From Onthophagus taurus (Eukaryota > Arthropoda > Insecta > Coleoptera > Scarabaeidae), in assembly GCF_036711975.1 (NCBI RefSeq), contig NC_091966.1:25117501-25181500 (forward strand): a stretch of DNA of 64,000 nt, read 5' to 3'. This document shows positions 12,132 through 23,607 of this stretch, in pieces (the stretch's first letter is position 1; each line of letters starts with the position of its first letter). The translations under genes were made by a program, and so were the position numbers. The notes below the pieces were generated by a model. It ran no database searches and had not been told where the DNA came from. It saw nothing but the letters and a program-made list of their open reading frames with translations.

Positions 12132-12604
12132 CAGGGTGTGTCAAATGTTTGGAATATAGCCAATAACTTCGCCATTTGCGGTTTTAAAGAAAAATGTTTC
12201 AAATAAAAATTTTATTTTTTTAATTGTGACGCATTTTTGGCGATATTTGCTTGTTTATATTGTTTTTTGTGTCAAGTGTCAATTTGGCGCCTACTTTGTA
12301 ATTTGCTGATTTAATATTTTCAGAGAACGCATTTTTCTCGATTTTTTTTCTTATACAACCATATAATTTGAAATGTTCACCGCGTAGAGGGATTTATCCT
12401 CTATCTAAATATGAAAAAAATCATATGCATCCCATTTAAAATAACAATGTTGGTTGACATAGCAACGAAACAAAAACAATACAAACAGCAAATATCGCCA
12501 AAAATGCGCCACACTTAATAAAGAAACTTGTATTTGAATCATTTCTCTTTAAAACCACAAATGGCGAAGTTATTGGCTATATTCCAGACATTTGACACAC
12601 TCTG
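12132..12604. mobile_element. fold-back MITE with ~150-bp inverted arms
   Basis: The left end reads CAGGGTGTGTCAAATGTTTG. The right end is its near-perfect reverse complement, ending CATTTGACACACTCTG. The arms stay complementary inward for about 150 bp (for example GGCGATATTTGC on both sides). TA flanks each end at 12130-12131 and 12605-12606, which fits Tc1/mariner-type insertion. There is no coding capacity, so it is a non-autonomous element. Confidence 0.85.
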
Positions 12605-13519
12605 TATACAGATTGGTCCGTTACTAATGGGACACAGAGCAACAGTGAATTCCTTACATTAAATTATTACGATTTAACCCAATTTATGTTAGTCCAATTG
12701 TTATTAATAACGAAGATACAGATGGTTAAAGTTAATACTTTATTTTCGTTGTTCTTTAATAATTTCGGTTTCTCTTACATTATGAACATGAAAATTGGTA
12801 CATTAGCATTTTTTAAGACGATAAATAATAATTTAGTATTAGTTTTGATTTATCTTTCAGATGGGCTGCCTGCCTTAAAAAACTCCCTTAAAGTTGTCAT
12901 ATCTTTTTCATCGTTCAAATTTTTACAACTCACACAACTTGAAACAGTTTCTTAGTTATTCAAGTTGTTCTAGAAAATCAAAATTATGGGATACAGCATT
13001 ACGAAGTTATAACTAAAAATAGGTTTGGCTGCCAAAATGTCTAGTTGATCGCTGTGGCCATAGTTTTTCTATTTTCAATTCCATATTACAAATATATACT
13101 TATTATACCTAAAGCAATCTGGAACAGCTATTATTTGCAATAGAACAACTCTATAAAGGACACTTTACTCTTTGAAAATTAAAGTGTTTGGAAGTTTCAG
13201 TCAGTAATTCTTGCGTCAGCTGTTTTAAATTACACATTTAAAGTAGGAAAAAATATTTTTCTGACTATACAGACATTAATTTTGCAAAATCATATCTTCT
13301 AAAAATACAGCAAAATGCAGACCTAACAAGAAAAATAATAAGTCAACAAATGAATAATCCAACTATTCGATCAACAAACAAAAATACATTGTTTGTATTA
13401 TTACTATAAATGTATTATACATTATTATACATTATGTATTAAAAACTAAATATCTTTGTGTCCCACCCACACAGAGATATATTTATATATACTATACATA
13501 TATTTATTATATATTTATA
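12605..13519. other. intergenic, no gene recognised
   Basis: Only short ORFs and AT-rich simple sequence, including a TATATA-rich run near 13480-13520. Confidence 0.4.
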
Positions 13520-14396
13520 TACTCTGCTCAAAAAAATTAGGGGAGCACTTTTCGAAGTCTGTAACTTTTTAAATAATAGTTCTAAACAAATCAAATTTGG
13601 TTTATTTCAACTACATAATATATTTAACTAAAGAAAATTACAAAAACAATGTTACAACTCCTAGTTACGTCTAGCCTACTAAAGATGACAAATGAATTCG
13701 TGTCGCCCTTATTCAGCATGGCCACTCTGTTTGACATGTTAGCAGCGATCTTTGAGTTTCCCCTTTTGTTATTCAGCGTTTATAGAATCGGTTACTGGCC
13801 AACATGTTAGAAGAGATGGACAAGGTCGAAATCGAAAAACTACGCAAAATCAAGACCGATTTCTTGTCCTTTCCTGTCTACGTACGCGTACTACCACAGC
13901 ACGAGACCTCTTAAACGACCTAAGACACATGGAATAGAAATTTCTGATCAAACTGTTAGAAACAGATTAAAAGAAGCTAATTTGAAACCTAGAAGACCTC
14001 TCCGCGCATCACGCCTTACGCATTATCACAAAGCAGCGCGAATGAGGTTTGCTCTGGATCACAGAGATTGGCAACTTCGTCACTGAACGCCTGTACTGTT
14101 TACGATTTGGTCAGGGATCTGTTATGGTTTGAGCTGGAATCAGTATAGACAGAACTGATCTTGTTGATGTTCCTGGTAGACTAAATGCCATGCATTACAT
14201 CGAAAACATCTTGGAGGACCATGTGGTGCGTGCTTCATATGGGGTCGGTCAAAATTTCATCCTAATGCAGGACAATGTAAAACCACATACCGCCGGTATC
14301 ACCAGAAACTTTTTGCAAGAACGTGGAATTCAGGTCATGAAATGGCCGGCGTTAAGTCCTGACCTAAATCCTATTGAACACGTCCTATTCAATTGA
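13520..14396 (+). pseudogene. Tc1-like transposase relic with internal deletion
   Basis: A Tc1-type terminal sequence (CTCAAAAAAATTAGGGGAGC) begins near 13527. Coding remnants follow: GQGRNRKTTQNQDRFL and LRTRTTTARDLLNDLR at 13800-13930, then after a frameshift GIEISDQTVRNRLKEANLK and LTHYHKAARMRFALDH. The frame resumes with GQGSVMV, IDRTDLVDVPGRLNAM, MQDNVKPHTA and WPALSPDLNPIEHVL. The last two are the second Asp and the Glu of the DDE triad. The segment that should carry the first Asp (the V-F-DES block) is deleted near 14085. There is at least one stop, and the 3' TIR is missing. It is dead. Confidence 0.88.
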
Positions 14397-14530
14397 GATA
14401 GCAAAATAGCAGTAGCTAACCATGGCAACCAACAGTTTCAGATATCAAAAATGAATCATTGTCTTAATAAAGTATGTGAAACAACTGGTTGCCATGATTA
14501 CGTATGGCTGCTGCTATTTTTCTACCTCCA
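14397..14530. repeat. small inverted-repeat (hairpin) element
   Basis: AAATAGCAGTAGCTAACCAT at about 14403-14422 and the following GGCAACCAACAG are repeated as a reverse complement at about 14479-14526. A third, direct partial copy lies at about 14742-14780. It looks like a short fold-back element inserted at or near the broken end of the Tc1 relic. Confidence 0.6.
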
Positions 14531-15839
14531 ATGAATGGGAAAATTAGCAGCGCCGGGATTTTTCCTTTCTGTTGTTCCTGTCTTTAACGTGTAAAGGTAT
14601 CCTTCCTTCTGGTTGTGTTTCATTTACATGTTACATACACATTTATATTAATTCCAATTATTATTTAATATTAATATTGTTTACATAAAAAAATTTTCGA
14701 GAAAAATTGCTTTATAACTACTTCAGATTTGTTGACATGATGAAAATAGCAGTAGCCATGAGTAACTATGGTAACCAATTATTTTAAACAATTTCCTAAG
14801 TGTCAAAAACTGATTTAGTAAGTAGTTGACCTTTTTAATACAACATATTCTGATCGCCAACTCATTAGCCAATGTATGGTGAGCCTAGCTGTGACTAAAT
14901 TTAAACAGCATGGCCATCTCTCGAAGCATTTCTCGATGTCTGGCCCAGTAAATGTTGCAAGGGAAGTTCAACAAATCGTGGTTTTGGCTGGGCGTCTACC
15001 AAAGACCAAAGAAATCAAAGAAACGTTACCAAAGAAATTGACGTCCAACCGCATGCGTTCTTGTGCCCATTGACAAAATATTAATCGTATTTCAAAATCA
15101 TCTCCATAAAGCTGTTGATGCAATGAAATGTGGTATGGGTGATACTTGTTGCGTTTTAATATTCTTAAAATGCTGATCTTCCATATTCCGGCGTCAAGTG
15201 CAAGTGCAAGTTATACTATCAGCAACTTTTCTGCCATTTTCTCCAAAAATAAAAATCATTTCGACTTTTTCTGCCACACTTAAGAGTATCCATGATTTAT
15301 CCATGACTTAGTTTGAATACTTTGTATTAATGTAAAACGATGCAAATTTAGTTTTACCTGTTATATTTTAAAACAATTCAACTAATTAAGTCTCTGAAAG
15401 CGATATTCTGAAAATGCCGACATAAGGAGTTCCACGAACTCTTGTTTTTTATGCGTTATTCTATAATCAAATTAACAAAGGCGGAGAAATGTCGGAACCT
15501 TTTAGACCTCTTTCCAAAGGTATTTTCGACGAACCAGGTCACCCGATGTAGCTCTTCTGGATTTTTTTGTTGAGCATTCTTAAATAGTATTCTATGCATG
15601 AAGATCTAACGACAATGTATCGAAGCGGGTAGAAAAAATGTTTAAAAATTCATAAATCTTATTTGTTCTTGTTAGATTATAAACGTTAGTTAATTGTTTC
15701 TGAACAAGTTTCAATATTTTTCAAAAGATGTTTTGTCATTGTACTGGAAAAATCACAAAGTAAAATTTTTTTATTCTTTTTTTTTAATTACTTTACTTTT
15801 ATCCACAGATTCAGATTTTACAATAAAATATGCAGGGTG
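14531..15839. other. intergenic, no gene recognised
   Basis: Contains a 65-codon ORF at 14876-15073 with no recognised motif. Otherwise AT-rich decayed DNA. Confidence 0.35.
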
Positions 15840-17456
15840 ACTGGTACATAAACGTGACTATTGAAATACGTTGTTCTAGAGCTCATTTGTAATTGATTAA
15901 GCCAAATATGCCTTATGCACAGCTGAATAGTTTAGGAGTTATTTCAATTTTTTGTTTTTTGTACATGTTCAGTACATACTCTTACAAATCTTGAAATTTA
16001 GAGAGTAATAATAGTTTCTTTGGCAATGTATTGACTTCTCTGGATAGATTACACTCTAATACACATTTTAAGTTGAAAAACATTTTAAATATTTCGATGC
16101 TTTAAAAATATAGGGTGTGAAATATTCGATTGTTAAGTTAATTTTTAAATAATGTGTTCATTTACGAGCGTTTATTTCAAAATTTTGATAATACATTTAG
16201 CGTACCAATTATTATAAAAGCTTCTCTGTTTTCTTACATTTCGAATAAGGTATTAAGCATGGCAAAATGTCTTTCGAATTACCCAATAATAAGATAACAA
16301 GTGGCGCGAATACAATTTTGACAACCTATCCAAAGTTAATAAAAGTCAAAATCGATTACACCTACTATTTATTGTTGCTTATTGGAACTAAAACATAACG
16401 TTAATTCAGACAACCATAAAAAATTAAGCAACTAACATTAAAAAAAAATTAACACAATCATGTGACATAACTTCTAACTCTAACTCAAAAACACGCAGCG
16501 CGAAACACAATTGGACCCCCCCTGTTGCAATAAGGAACCAACTGGAAAAATGCAAAACGACCTTTTTTAATTCTGAATAAATACTTAACTCATACCTATT
16601 AGTAAAAATTATGATCGGGACAAAATGAGGACCAATCAAATTATTTCCAATGAGCCCCATCCACACATTCACACTAAATTTTCTTTGGTTGCTCGATTCC
16701 TTCGTTAGATGAGGATTTTCGTCAGTCCAATAATGTAAATTATGAAGATTTGTTATACCTACTCTGTTAAACTGCGATTCGTCGGTCCATAAAATCCTTC
16801 TCAAGAAATATTCATCCTGAATGTCAGCATTTAAAAGAAACCGGCAGAATTGAATCCTTCGTTCAGGATCGCCGTCTTCAAGTGCCTGGACAGGTGTGTA
16901 ATGATAAGGATGGTTGCCCATTTGTCGAAGAGTTGACCAGACTTTTCATTGTGATATCCCCAAATTAGTGCTCAAATTGTGCTCGCACCAATTGTTATCT
17001 TATTATTGGCTAATTGGAAAGACATTCTGCCATGCTTCATACCTCATTCGAAAAGTAACAAAACAGAGAAGTTTTTACAATAATTTGTATGCTGAATGTA
17101 TCATCGAAATTTTGAAATAGACGCTCATGAATAAACACTTTGTTTGAAAATTAACTTAAAACCTGAATATTTCACTTCCTGTATTTTTAAACCATCGAAA
17201 TATATTTACAATATTTCTTGACTTTAAATGTGTAGTAGGATGTAATCTATCCAGAGAAGTCGATACATTGCCAAAGCAACTATGCAACTACTATTTCAAG
17301 ATTTGTAAGAGTGTGTACTGAACTTGTACAAAAAGCAAAAAATTGAAATATTTTCTAAATTATTCACTTTTCTATAAGGCATATTTAGCTTAATCAATTA
17401 CAAGTGAGCTCTAGAACAACGTATTTCAATATTCACGTTTATTTATGTATAGGTGT
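15840..17456. mobile_element. transposon with ~480-bp inverted terminal arms
   Basis: The left arm (about 15840-16320) and right arm (about 16965-17456) are reverse complements over most of their length. Shared words include GAAATACGTTGTTCTAGAGC, GGCAATGTATTGACTTCTC and CATGGCAAAATGTCTTTC. Between them lies a minus-strand DDE transposase remnant (16530-16921). Arms this long are unusual for Tc1/mariner-like elements. The exact tips are uncertain because another dispersed repeat abuts the right end. Confidence 0.75.
16530..16921 (-). pseudogene. mariner-like (DDE superfamily) transposase fragment
   Basis: The minus strand reads HPYHYTPVQALEDGDPERRI, then FCRFLL, ILWTDESQFNRVG, NLHNLHYWTDENPHL and FSVNVWMGLIGNNLIGPHFV. 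This is the middle of a Tc1/mariner-like transposase of the type common in arthropod genomes, with WTDES carrying the first catalytic Asp. The open frame runs on to 16424, but similarity ends near LIGPHFVP and the rest is unrelated. The N- and C-terminal parts are missing. It lies inside the long-armed inverted-repeat element described above and is probably its former transposase. Confidence 0.85.
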
Positions 17457-17633
17457 CATTTAAAAAATTGGTCGTGACCTTCATATAACCTTGAAAATAA
17501 GGTCAAGGTCAAAAAATGTTATCGTCATATGGTTTCCCCCTTCGCACAGAACAACTTTCATTGGGTTCATTTTTATGTAAAATGAACCGTTTTCGAGCTT
17601 GTCTCACGTTAAATGGACCACCTGTATATAAAT
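17457..17633. repeat. dispersed ~180-bp transposon-end repeat (copy 1)
   Basis: The stretch from GGTCGTGACCTTCATATAAC to TTAAATGGACCACCTGTATA recurs in reverse orientation at 24948-25125. There it is the outer end of a mariner-like relic. Here it stands alone, as a solo end or truncated copy. Confidence 0.75.
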
Positions 17634-17853
17634 GACTGCCATTAAATTGTCAATAAAATAATTGTGAAAACAATCATAAGTATTCAATTATTAATTATAT
17701 TATGTACATAATCATACCCTACATAAATAATAATACAATAATGATGAAAGTTTTCGCGTTATGATTAATTAAATTAAAACTGCCTGAAACCAAAGACATC
17801 CTACATGAAGTTCAAGTACGGTTGTGTCGAGTCACGCTGATAAAAAAGCCGGC
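17634..17853. other. upstream flank of copy C
   Basis: AT-rich proximal flank of copy C. No other feature is seen. Confidence 0.3.
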
Positions 17854-17860
17854 TATAAAT
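17854..17860 (+). promoter_or_regulatory. TATA box of copy C
   Basis: TATAAAT within GGCTATAAATAG lies 71 bases upstream of the start at 17932. It is a near-consensus TATA box, at the position equivalent to the one upstream of copy B. Confidence 0.6.
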
Positions 17861-17931
17861 AGATGCTGTTGAGGTTGCATTGATTCATTTCGTGTGTGTT
17901 AGTCGCTACGTCGAACATATTATAACAACAC

Positions 17932-19610
17932 ATGGCTAATCGATTAGATATCGTAATATTCGGGGTTACCGGCTTTACGGGACTCAGAACCATTCCATAT
18001 ATTACAAATATTATAAAACAACATAATTTATCCTTAACATGGGGTGTGGCTGGAAGATCAGAGACCAAAATCAAGCGAATGTTAAAGGAACTTGGTCAAA
18101 GAAATGGTAAGTAAAAAATATCATTTCATATATTCAATATAAATACCTACATACATATTTAATTTTATTTAGAGAAACCAAATCAGTACTAAACTGTATA
18201 AACAAAAAAACATTTAAAGATTAGATTTCTCTTAATCTGTAACTAATTTTGTAAAAATCTAGAGTTAATTTTGAGTTTATTTTTATTTAGGAGTTAATTA
18301 CGATAATATTCCGATTATAATCGCGGATGTAAACGATGAAAACTCCTTAATAAAGATGACTTCTCAAGCTAGGATCATCATAAATGCTTGTGGGCCTTAT
18401 ATTCTTTATGGTGAACAAGTGGTTAAAGCTTGTATAGAAACTGGAACTCACCATGTTGATGTTAGTGGAGAATCTATTTTTATTGAAAAAATGCAATTGT
18501 TGTACCATGAGGAGGCCAAAGCTAAAGGAATTTATATTGTAAGTGCTTGTGGAATGGATAGTATTCCAGCTGAGATGGGAATTGTTTATTTAAAAAATAA
18601 TTTTGAAGGTAATGAAAGAAACATTTTACTCAAGAAATAACACTTAATATTTTTAGGAACATTGAATTCTGTTGAAACATATATGTATTCAAGCATAACA
18701 GATTTACACCTAGGTGGACCAGCAGTAAATACTGGTACATATAATTCTATAATATACATGTTATCAAACTTCTTTAAAACTCATTCTCAGCGAAAATTGT
18801 TGTTTAAAACAAAACTTCCATCAATGCAGCCAAAACTTAATATGTAATTAAAAAAGATGATGTGAATATAAGTATGTTTGATTTTTGTTTAATTTATAGG
18901 AAAATAATTCATAAAAGTGATGTGATCAATCGTTGGTGTTTACCACTACCAGAGCCAGATCTTGCTGTTATAAAAAGATCTCAACATCTTAATTATGATT
19001 TATACAATGAACGTCCTATTCAAGTTAATTGTTATTCAGGATTTGGTTCAGTATTTTTTATGATATTGGCAATGATTTATGGATTTTGGTTAGCAATGTT
19101 TAGTCAGTTTTCGTTCACCCGAAACTTATTGCTTAAAGTTTGTTACTAAATTGTTGGAAATAACATTTAAATAACCTTTATTTTTAATTTATAGTATCCC
19201 AGATTCTTTTCTTATGGAATATTTAGTCCTGAAGGACCATCTGAAGAACGTCAAGAAGCTACTATTTTCAATTTAAAATTACATGGTAAAGGTTGGTCAG
19301 AAAAGTTGAAAGATCCTCTTCTTCAACCTGATTCCCCACCAAATAAAGAAATTATTGCTAAAGTATCCGGAAAGAATCCAGGATATGGGTTAACATGTGC
19401 AGCTTTTGCACTTTCAGCTATTATGATTCTTACTGAAGCAGATAAAATGCCTGAAAAGTAATGATACAGTTATTTCAATGATTATGTTTTAATTGTTCAT
19501 TTTGTTTTAGGGGCGGCGTTTATCCACCTGGAATAGCGTTTGCTAAGACTTCAATTATTGAAAAATTACAAGAAAATGGTGTTAAATTTGAGTTGTTATC
19601 TAAAAACTAA
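17932..19610 (+). CDS. saccharopine-dehydrogenase-like oxidoreductase, copy C
   Basis: Six exons: 17932-18106, 18291-18608, 18657-18843, 18900-19137, 19195-19457 and 19511-19610. The coding length is 1281 nt, 426 residues plus stop, with exon lengths identical to copy B. The Rossmann motif GVTGFTG is at residues 11-17. AGRSETKI follows the second strand, and NACGPYILYGE, DVSGESIF and SACGMDSIPAEMG are SCCPDH-family blocks. A hydrophobic helix (FFMILAMIYGFWLAMF) lies near residues 275-295. SPEGPSEERQEAT and GGVYPPGIAF mark the C-terminal domain. The family is associated with membranes and lipid droplets. A saccharopine-cleaving reaction has not been demonstrated for it, so only 'NAD(P)-dependent oxidoreductase-like' is safe. 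This copy keeps the canonical residues everywhere I could check. AATAAA-like sequence follows near 19783. Confidence 0.93.
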
Positions 19611-19963
19611 TTCAAAATATTAATTATTAAATATTATTTTTGTATTAACATTTATCTTAATATATTTTTATAATTTTTAATATAATATATGTATTCACAT
19701 CTAATAAGTAACCACAATTACCTATATGATTCTGGTAATAGCTCTTTTAAAGTAGGTACCTACATAAACTTTATGCATACTTAAATAAAGTAATATTAAT
19801 TAATTAAATAAACGATTTTGGTATATAAATGTTAATTTAAAAATGAATATATTTTTTGTATTAATATTTTTCATAATAAATAATGTAAAAAAATGTACGT
19901 GTTAGTTAACTTTTAATTAATAGTCATTTACTATTAGAATACTAACTGAATAGTCTTTAAAAT
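19611..19963. other. 3' flank of copy C
   Basis: Very AT-rich. It contains possible polyadenylation words (AAATAAAG near 19783) and nothing else. Confidence 0.4.
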
Positions 19964-20565
19964 ATGTCATGATCTCGTTTTTCGAGAAACTACTAATGCC
20001 AAAAACCTCAAAGCGCTATTGTCTTTTGTTTTTCCCTTACAGGCTAAAATTAAAAATGTAAAACCAACAAATGCAATTAATGAATTATCTTGGTTATTAT
20101 TATAGATGGAGTATTATAACTAAGACATTATATGGACACTTTTTTACAGAGAATTTGATACGTAGTCAAAAACAATTTTTCGGTTTTAGATTTTGAGATA
20201 CGACAATTTTCGTTTTTTTAAATGGAAACAATCACTGATTATTCGCTTATTAAATTCGTTATTTTTTTCTGATTACAAAAATATGGGCCTATTTCTTATT
20301 GTTTTAGAATAATGCTAAAAATAAACGTTTCTTTAGTATCGTCGAAGAAATTAAATTTACAGTTTCCTGTAAATTACGGTACTATAACTAAAAATTTATA
20401 TAAAATTTACTTTATTTTCTAATATGTAACATTCTAATATGTTAAACTTTTCGTAATCCATCTTAGAAAACAGGATTTAATCTCTCATCTTAAATTATAA
20501 CTAAAAATTAAAAAGACATATTTCACATTTTTTATTAATATTTAATATTATTATTAAATGACTTA

Positions 20566-20692
20566 GGGCCGGTTGTACCACCTCCCGATAAACTATCTAA
20601 CGGATAATTACCATGGATACAGCGGTTTTAAGCGCTCTCATTGGCCAATTTATCTATCGGATAAATTTATCGGGAGTTGGTACAACCGGCCC
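20566..20692. mobile_element. 127-bp MITE, PIF/Harbinger-like
   Basis: The 27-bp terminal inverted repeats, beginning GGGCCGGTTGTACCA, differ at one position. TTA flanks both ends (20563-20565 and 20693-20695), matching the TWA target duplication of PIF/Harbinger elements. The inner sequence remains self-complementary (GATAAA and TTTATC). It is non-coding and looks young. Confidence 0.85.
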
Positions 20693-20879
20693 TTAATAAA
20701 TTATTGATAAACCATAGATTAAATATATAAATATACTAATATAGATGGTGGGTTCCCCACCTTAAAATGAAACGTTGTTTTTAGTTCAGACTACCCTCAT
20801 TTAGCGCTAGTAGCGCGGTAGCGTTCTATCCGGGAATTTGAAAAATCTTTAGAATTAGGTTTTTGGTTTTTGTTTTAAA

Positions 20880-21010
20880 ATTTAATTATTAATTATTTAC
20901 CATTTATTGCCACAGACAAAAATACAAAATTACATAAGATACACTTAACTTAAACTGTATCAGCAAATGGATCATTTTATCGCATAAGCGATCTCTGCCA
21001 AATGACCCAG
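20880..21010 (-). repeat. non-LTR retrotransposon 3' end (antisense)
   Basis: TTTATTGCCA, ACAAAAATACAAA and TTTATCGCATAAGCGATCTC also occur at 59938-60055, at the same spacing and orientation. There they abut a (TAA)n tail at the junction of a nested LINE. This is therefore the 3' tail of the same LINE family, inserted on the minus strand. Confidence 0.65.
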
Positions 21011-21328
21011 CCTCTCTGCCACAACCATGCATGATAAAATTTTACAGAAACACATTCACTATAAGCAAAAACTGTTCATTTTGTTTATAGAGAATTTGTT
21101 TCTGCAAAATTTCAACATACACTACACAGTTTTAAAACGAAATGTTGTTAAGTCAAAAACATTTTATATTTATTTAACGTTTTATTGATTTTATACTTCC
21201 TATGATGACGTATTTGATACGTATGTGTGCGTAAAGTGGCGGTAGTACTAGAATACGAAAATTAAGAAATATTAATTAGAATCAATTAAATAAATAAAAA
21301 CGAAGTATGTATTTCTTATTTTATTATA

Positions 21329-21953
21329 CAGTGTTTCTAAATTGATGTGAAATTGGTGTGTCTTTCATATAACTTTTTGTTCAAAACCCCTTCTCCTCCA
21401 AGTTATAGCCCTCTAAAATTAAGGGGAAAATCTGCAACTTTCTTATCTCTTGACATTTTACAACTAACAAATTGTTAATTTGACATAACTTCATTTCTTT
21501 GATTAATAATAATCAATCTCTGAATTAATTCACTTGAGCCTATGTATTATTTTATTTTTTTTTGTGATCAAACTAACAATTTTAGGAGAAAATGTCAAGA
21601 GACAAAAAAGTTGCGTATTGAATCCCACTATTTAAATCAAGTTTTTAAATAGAAAAATGTAGACGTATTAAAAAGTTCTAATGCAAAGTATTATGGGGTT
21701 GGTTTTTTCAGCCTCTTGTAATAACATTTTCCGGTTACAAAAATCGTCATTTTATTAACAACAGTTACCTACCAAATTTCAATCTTCTAAATTCCTCCAT
21801 AGTGGATTTATTAAATAAAAACAATTTTTTCCCCTAACTTTAGAGTACTGTAACTCGGCGGGGAAGGGGTTTTGAACAAAAACTTATAGGACTCTCCTTA
21901 ATTTTTGCTGAAAAATCACTCCTTGAAATCTTTCGCATTAATTTAGAAACAGC
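21329..21953. mobile_element. ~625-bp inverted-repeat MITE
   Basis: The left end CAGTGTTTCTAAATTGATG and the right end CATTAATTTAGAAACAGCC are imperfect reverse complements. Complementarity extends inward (CAAAACCCCTTCTCC against GGGAAGGGGTTTTG). TA is present at both borders. No ORF. Confidence 0.7.
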
Positions 21954-22142
21954 CTATTATATTAATGAACTTTTTTAAGGTGACTTTATTGTGTTGACTG
22001 AACATAATGAAAATCATGAATACATAATAACAAAAAACATAACAAATCCTGCTAACTACTTATAATTGCAAATTACAAATTACTTATGTTGTAAAATAGT
22101 AACTTTATTGCTTATTTTAATTATGCATGGAAAGGGACACGA

Positions 22143-22403
22143 TTGCTGAAAAAAACTAAAATGACTTTTGTTTATGGAGCAGTCAGAGATATTAATGTTG
22201 CCCAAAATTTATTCGAACATAGATTTCTAGACAGACACATCCTATCTTGTGTAAGATCTTCAATAGAGAAGAAGGCGCTACAAGAAATTCAATGTTTAAG
22301 CTGTTACTCTGCTGTATCCCAACGTAGTGTACTTAGATTTTTACATTGCCATAAATTTCACCAGTACGCTGTTTGCATCAAGAGCTTCAGGAATGATATC
22401 TAA
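22143..22403 (+). pseudogene. mariner-like transposase N-terminal relic
   Basis: MTFVYGAVRDINVAQNLFEH and RFLDRH, followed later by SVLRFLHCHKFHQYAV, resemble the N-terminal DNA-binding domain (DUF4817-like) and the LHPYHV junction of the same transposase group seen at 16530-16921 and 34256-35281. The middle of the domain is frame-damaged and the DDE part is absent. It sits inside the 4.8-kb inverted-repeat segment. Confidence 0.55.
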
Positions 22404-22742
22404 AAGCCAATTTCATTTTGTCATTGGATGCAAATATGCTTTATTGGTTACTAGAAAACTTTTATTGGTTACGTGAAACGAATTACTAACGACGTTGGGC
22501 AGTTAATATGTTGTGTGAGATTATAGGTAACTTTTCAATTGGCCCTTTCTTCGAAAAACATGTTTATCAAAAAACATGTACCCTTTAGCGATTACAGTAT
22601 TGACAATGTCAGTATTTACAATACAACCGTCAATCCTCGTGGTAACCAGTCTCAATACTTCACTACCTTACACGATCAATATTATTGTCAATAGTTTTGT
22701 CAATAAGTTTGCTCAATAAGTTACCTTTTTACCACGAACAGG
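22404..22742. other. spacer between two transposase relics
   Basis: No coding signal. It includes short repeats of the word GTCAATA. Confidence 0.3.
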
Positions 22743-23249
22743 GTGAATTTACGTAGTTTTACTCGGTTATTTGCCGGTTTTTCCTTTCCAAATAAGGATA
22801 ATCGTACAAAAGCTTGGGTAGCTATTATTTTGGCGCTTGGAACTACTCTTCGAGTGAAACGCAAACACTGGATGAAAGAATGGTTGAAGAAGAGAGATGA
22901 ATATTCTTATCTAGTACTGTTGATAGAAATCAACCTGTGCGATGTTGATGATTTCAAGAACTACTTTTGAATGGATGAAAGTTCCTTTAACAAACTGTTA
23001 CAGATGGTTGGACCATTTTTAAAAAGACAGGATCGCAATATGAGAGAAAGTACAAGTGTTAGGGAAAGATTAGCCTTAACACTGTGGTACTTGGCCACAG
23101 AAAGAAATTTTGAAGACTTGAAGTTTTCTGTTATAATGTCCCCAGCAACTATCAGCAAAGCTGTAATAGAAACCTGTGAAACCTTTATATATGTCCTACA
23201 AAACCAACTGAATGAACTGGATGAACCAACAGTATCTTCATCATATTGA
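22743..23249 (+). pseudogene. PIF/Harbinger transposase N-terminal relic (HARBI1-like)
   Basis: The frame 22770-22968 carries KRKHWMKEWLKKRDEYSYLV and is followed, after a stop, by an in-frame continuation MDESSFNKLLQMVGPF. Then come RESTSVRERLALTLWYLATE, NFEDLKFSVIMSPATISK and ETCETFIYVL. This is the N-terminal helical region of HARBI1-like nucleases. The catalytic region (normally GAVDGKH onward) is missing. It is truncated and carries at least one stop. Confidence 0.85.
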
Positions 23250-23607
23250 ACTGTTTGAACTGAACTGAGTGTAATGTAGAAAATAAGAATTAAACCTGTT
23301 TTCAAATCATCTGAGTTAACCCTTTAACGGTTAGTGGCTTCTATAGAGATCACTTATCAATAAGGTCAAATAGCTGCATTACCACAACTAAATCGCTTCT
23401 AAAAACGAAAAAAAAATAATTTGCCCTTTAAAGGCTTAAAATAACATATATTATGTTTTTCAGTGTGTTGATAGACATGTTTTGTTATTGTTACAATTAA
23501 ATAAAGGTAGGTATTTAATTTTGAATGTTGAATTTATTACACTGACAATGAGTATTGATGGAAATATTGGCGCCAACCCTACACGGTCAACTCAGGTACT
23601 TTGTACA
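23250..23607. other. non-coding spacer
   Basis: No gene seen. AT-rich. Confidence 0.3.

Noticed and set aside
14876-15073. 65-codon ORF
   Set aside because: No recognised motif, no splice partners, and the surrounding DNA is TE debris.
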